The notes beneath the pieces were generated by a model, which had not been told where the DNA came from, made no database searches, and worked only from the letters and a program-made list of their open reading frames with translations. DNA of 64,000 nucleotides from Muscardinus avellanarius (lineage: Eukaryota; Chordata; Mammalia; Rodentia; Gliridae): contig OY726559.1 in NCBI GenBank assembly GCA_963383645.1, forward strand, positions 118,381,405 through 118,445,404, written 5' to 3'. The number at the start of each line of letters is the position of its first letter. Positions within the stretch are counted from its first letter, which is position 1. The position numbers were made by a program, and so were the translations under genes. Positions 60,647-64,000 of the stretch are shown in pieces.

Positions 60647-61617
60647 TATGGGGAACTGAACCTAGGGACATTCTATCTACAAACTATACCACCAGACCTA
60701 TTTTTTAATCTTTATCTTGAAACAGGGTCTCACTAAGTTGCAGAGGACTTCACTAAGTAGCTGAGGTTGCCCGCGAACCGCGATCCTCCCATCTCAGTCT
60801 CTTTTGAGTGTGCGCCATTATGCCCAGCCCCCCCCCCCCCCCAGTTTTTGCAGTACTTGGGATGGAACCCAGGGGCATTCTAACTCTGAGCTACACCCTT
60901 AGTCCTACTCTTTATTCTGTATTTTGAAACAGGATCTGAGTTGCAAAGGGCCTAAGTAACTGAGGCTGTCCATGAACCACAATCTTCCTTTCTCAGCCTT
61001 CCAAATGCTGGGATTAGAAGTGTGCACCACCATGCCCGGCTTCCTAAATCTATTTCTACCTTGGTGTTTTAATCCCTGAAGAAAAAAATACTGGGTTTTT
61101 TGGTGATACTAGATATTGACCCCAGTGGCATTCTACCTTTGAGTTACACTCCACCACCACCCCCTTTTTTGCAGTCTGGGGACGGAACCCAGGGGCATTC
61201 GACCTCCGAGCTACATCCCCTGCCCTATTCTTTATCCTTTATTTTTTTGAAACAGGGTCTCTCTGAGTTGCAGAAGGCCTCACTAGTAGCTGAGGCTGTC
61301 CGCAAACTGCAATCCTCTGTCTCAGCCTCTTGAATGCTGGGATTATAAGCGTGCGCCACCATGCCCAGCCTCCATCCCTGTTTTATTTACTTGGAAACAG
61401 GGTCTCACTAAGTTGCTGGGAGCTGAGCTAAGTTGCCGAGGCTGGCTTCGAACCTGTGGTTCTCCTGTCTCAGCATTTCAAGTACTGGGATTATAGGTGT
61501 ATGCTACCACACCTGGTTAACACTGTGTGTCTTAACTAGAGTACTTAGTACAATTTCTAGATCAATTTGATACATCTGCCTGGAAAACCAAAATCCTCTT
61601 AAAATCCTTTTCATTTT

Positions 61618-61693
61618 GGCTGTGCTGGGAATGGATATAGAGCCTTACACGAGCTTGGCAATCACTCTACCCCTGAGCTATATCCCCAGCCCT
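61618..61693 (-). repeat. ID-type monomer SINE
   Basis: Minus-oriented unit TGTGCTGGGAATGGATATAG, then GAGCTTGGCAATCACTCTAC, then CCCTGAGCTATATCCCCAGC. It has the complete ID length with the central GCAA(G/T)CACTCTAC stem, no B1 part and no long tail. Confidence 0.7.
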
Positions 61694-61939
61694 GATGCAC
61701 CAATTTAAATAGGAATGGCAGTGGGGGTGCTAATCTTTAAAACAAATGTGATAGCAAGGAAGACAAAGCTCGCTTAAAATTTACTTAAAAAGAGAGATGT
61801 CAGGGAAATCCTGTGTTTGCTTACAGTGGCACAGCTCCTATAGTTTCTTTACTTTCGCCTGCTATTATAAACACTTCAGTGGAAAAGTTTGACAAACTTA
61901 AAAGGGATTGACAAAAGACAAAGGAACATTTATGTTCAT

Positions 61940-62045
61940 TAGCGACATTTAACGAGAGCTTCCTGTGTACCAGACATTTTGGTAAACACAAAGGATGTAC
62001 AAATAAAAAAGAAGACATGGACTCTGCCCTTAAGGAGCCTAGTCT
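61940..62045 (+). repeat. Ancient mammalian-wide repeat (L2/MIR class)
   Basis: TTCCTGTGTACCAGACATTT, then ACACAAAGGATGTACAAATA, then CATGGACTCTGCCCTTAAGG and AGCCTAGTCTC resemble the 'TGTGCCAGGCACT...GGGATACAAAGATGAA...CCCTGCCCTCAAGGAGCTTA' motif of old repeats. Confidence 0.55.
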
Positions 62046-64000
62046 CATTACAATGATTCTTTGTGTATGTGGTATTGGGGACTGAACTCAGGGGCTGAGC
62101 TACACCCCCAGCCCTATTTTACTTTTTATTTTGAAACAGGGTCCAGCATGGTGATACACGCTTGTAATCCCAGCCTTCAGGAGACTGAGACGGGAGGATT
62201 GCGGTTTGCGGGCAGCCTCAGCTCCTTAGTGAGGCCCTCTGCAACTCAGTGAGAACCTGTTTCAAAAATAAAAAGACTATCCCAGCATTTGGAAGGCTGA
62301 GACGGGAGGATTGTGGTTCACGGACAGCCTCAGTTACTTAGTGAGGCCCTATGCAACTCAGTGAGACCCTGTTTCAAAATATAGAATAAAAATAATAGGA
62401 CTGTGGGTGTAGCTTGAAGGTATGAGGCTGGGGTGTAGCTTGGAGGTATAATGACCCTGGGTTCCATCCCCAGTACCTGAAAAAATAAAAAAAAAAAATA
62501 AAAAAAAGGAAAGAAAGAAAGAGAAAAAAAGAAACAGGGCCCCATTAAGTTGTTGAAGCTGGCCTTGAACCTGTGATCCTGTCTAGGATCCCAAGTACAG
62601 GAATTACAGGTGTGTACCACTATACCTGGCGTTATTACAATGATTTTTTTTTTTTTAAATGTGTGTGTATGTGTGGTCCTGGGGACTTAACCCAGGAGTA
62701 TTCTATCTCTGAGCTACACCCCCAGCCCTATTTTATTTATATTTTTTAAAGAGGGTCTTGCTAGAGCCGGGCGTAGTGGCGGACGTTTGTAATCCCCGCG
62801 CTTGGGAGGCTGAGACAGGAGGATCGCACAGGTTCGAAGCCAGCCTCAGCTACTGAGTGAGGCTCTCAGCAACTTAGTGAGACCCTGTTTCCAAATAAAG
62901 TATAAAATAGGTCTGGGTGTATAGCCCGGAGGTAGAAAGCCTCTGGGTTCCACCCCCAGTACCACCAAAAAAAAAAAAAAAAAAAAAAAAAAGAGGGTCT
63001 CGCTAGGTTGATAGAATCTCACTACTTGCTGGGGCTGTCCTCAAACCTAAAAGACTCCTGTAGTGGCCTCCCAAGTACTGGGATTACAAGCATATGCCAC
63101 CATGCCCAGCTTACAATGATTTTATTTATTTATTTTTTATTTATTTATTTATTTTAGGTGGTACTAGGGGTGGAACCCAGAGGCTTTCTACCTCCGAACT
63201 ATACTCCTAGACCTTTTTTATATTTTATTTGGAAACAGGGTCTCACTAAGTTGCTGAGAGCCTCACTAAGTAGCTGAGGCTGGCTTCGAACCTGTGTGAT
63301 CCTCCTGTCTCAGCCTCCAAAGCGCGGGGATTACAAGTGTGCGCCACCACGCCCGGCAAAATGATTTATTTTTTTGTGGTACTGGGGATGGAACCCTTCT
63401 TCTTCTGGGCTATACTCCCAGACCTATTTTATACTTTTTATTTGGAAACAGGGTCTCTTAAGCCAGCGAGGCTGGCTTCGAACCAGCACGCTCCTCCTGT
63501 CTCCGCCTCCCAAGCACGGGCATTACAAGCGTGAGCTACCACTCCCGGCTACAATGATTTTAAATCCTGACTACATATTAAAGTCTCATATTAAATGACT
63601 TAGTCTTTGGAAAAAAATGTTATGGTCAGATAATTCTTTTTTTTTTTTTTTGAGGGTTTGGAGATGGAACCTGGGAGCTACAGTCCCTGTCCTATTTTTT
63701 TTCTTTATTTTGAAACAGGTTCTCACTGAGTTGCAAAGGGCCTCACTAAGTAGCTGGGGCTGTCTGCGAACCGTGATCCTCCAGTCTTGCCCCCCCCCCC
63801 CAATGCTGGGATTACAAGCATGCGCCACCACGCCCAGCTTGAGTCAATTTTTTTTTTTTTTGCGGTACTGGGGCTGGAACTCAGCGGCATTCTACCTCTG
63901 AGCTATATCCCCAGCCCTATTATTTATTCTTTATTTTGAAACAGGGTCCACTGAGTTACAGAGGGCCTAAGTAGCTGAGGCTGTCAGCGAACCAGGATCT

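Larger units (their letters stand above)
56763..64000. repeat. MRPS21 intron (window part)
   Basis: Minus SINEs at about 56,930-57,090, 57,125-57,300, 60,647-60,830, 60,845-61,042, 61,095-61,370 (nested), 61,375-61,518, 62,530-62,630, 62,995-63,112, 63,160-63,357, 63,370-63,552 (hairpin subfamily), 63,640-63,840 and 63,855-64,000. Plus SINEs at 57,363-57,570, 57,600-57,715, 57,715-57,910, 59,231-59,440, 59,455-59,570, 59,583-59,785, 59,895-60,020, 60,040-60,145, 60,144-60,325, 62,143-62,395 and 62,763-62,975. ID-type minus units at 60,530-60,600 and 61,618-61,693. Unique: 56,763-56,910, 58,020-59,230, 61,520-61,615 and 61,695-61,930. Confidence 0.78.

Noticed and set aside
57000..64000. Search for the MRPS21 exon containing the ATG
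   Set aside because: I looked on the minus strand for the expected N-terminal coding sequence and did not find it; it should lie beyond 64,000. A divergent or tiny exon could have been missed.

Overview
This window is mammalian nuclear DNA, almost certainly from a rodent. It holds one complete gene and the ends of two others, all transcribed from the minus strand. Reading right to left in transcription order they are MRPS21 (last exon only, 56,582-56,762), PRPF3 (complete, 16 exons, about 50.76 kb down to 10.66 kb) and RPRD2 (first exon only, 1,348-1,552). This head-to-tail MRPS21-PRPF3-RPRD2 order is, from memory, the gene order of human chromosome 1q21.2, here in reverse orientation. All exons I could place have GT-AG borders and intact frames. 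The joined PRPF3 exons total 2,052 coding bases (683 codons plus stop), the length known for the human protein.

The rodent assignment rests on the repeats. About 150-200 copies (my visual estimate) of a dimeric SINE fill the introns and intergenic DNA. Each has a 7SL/B1-like left part, an A-rich linker and a tRNA/ID-like right part with recognisable A and B box sequences. This is the B1-dID architecture described from squirrels, dormice, beavers and guinea-pig relatives. The diagnostic bases differ from the squirrel consensus I remember, so a beaver or another non-mouse-like rodent is plausible, but I cannot fix the species. At least two young subfamilies are present, with perfect target-site duplications of 10-20 bp and extensive nesting.

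Layout. 1-1,347: start of RPRD2 intron 1, with two SINEs and AT/CA microsatellites. About 930-2,510: RPRD2 CpG-island promoter and exon 1, with NRF1, YY1 and CCAAT motifs. 2,577-10,660: intergenic, packed with SINEs plus one well-bounded solo LTR (3,122-3,762). 10,665-50,760: PRPF3; introns 1, 2, 4, 6-9 and 15 are SINE-rich, introns 5, 10, 11 and 13 are short and free of SINEs, and intron 3 lies in a 2.75 kb SINE-free zone. About 50,480-50,960: PRPF3 CpG-island promoter with ETS, E-box, duplicated CCAAT and palindromic NRF1 motifs. 51,000-56,490: intergenic, with SINEs, a MER5A-like transposon relic and an L1-like fragment. 56,490-56,762: MRPS21 terminal exon. 56,763-64,000: MRPS21 intron, SINE-rich with one 1.2 kb unique block.

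The genes do basic cell jobs. PRPF3 is a core U4/U6 snRNP splicing factor, RPRD2 binds the RNA polymerase II C-terminal domain, and MRPS21 is a mitochondrial small-subunit ribosomal protein. The promoters share housekeeping motifs. I saw no bacterial-type system, CRISPR array, tRNA gene, rRNA gene or open viral gene. The most novel material is the SINE biology: a hairpin-bearing subfamily, serial insertion at one target, linker-directed nesting and a SINE-borne compound trinucleotide array.
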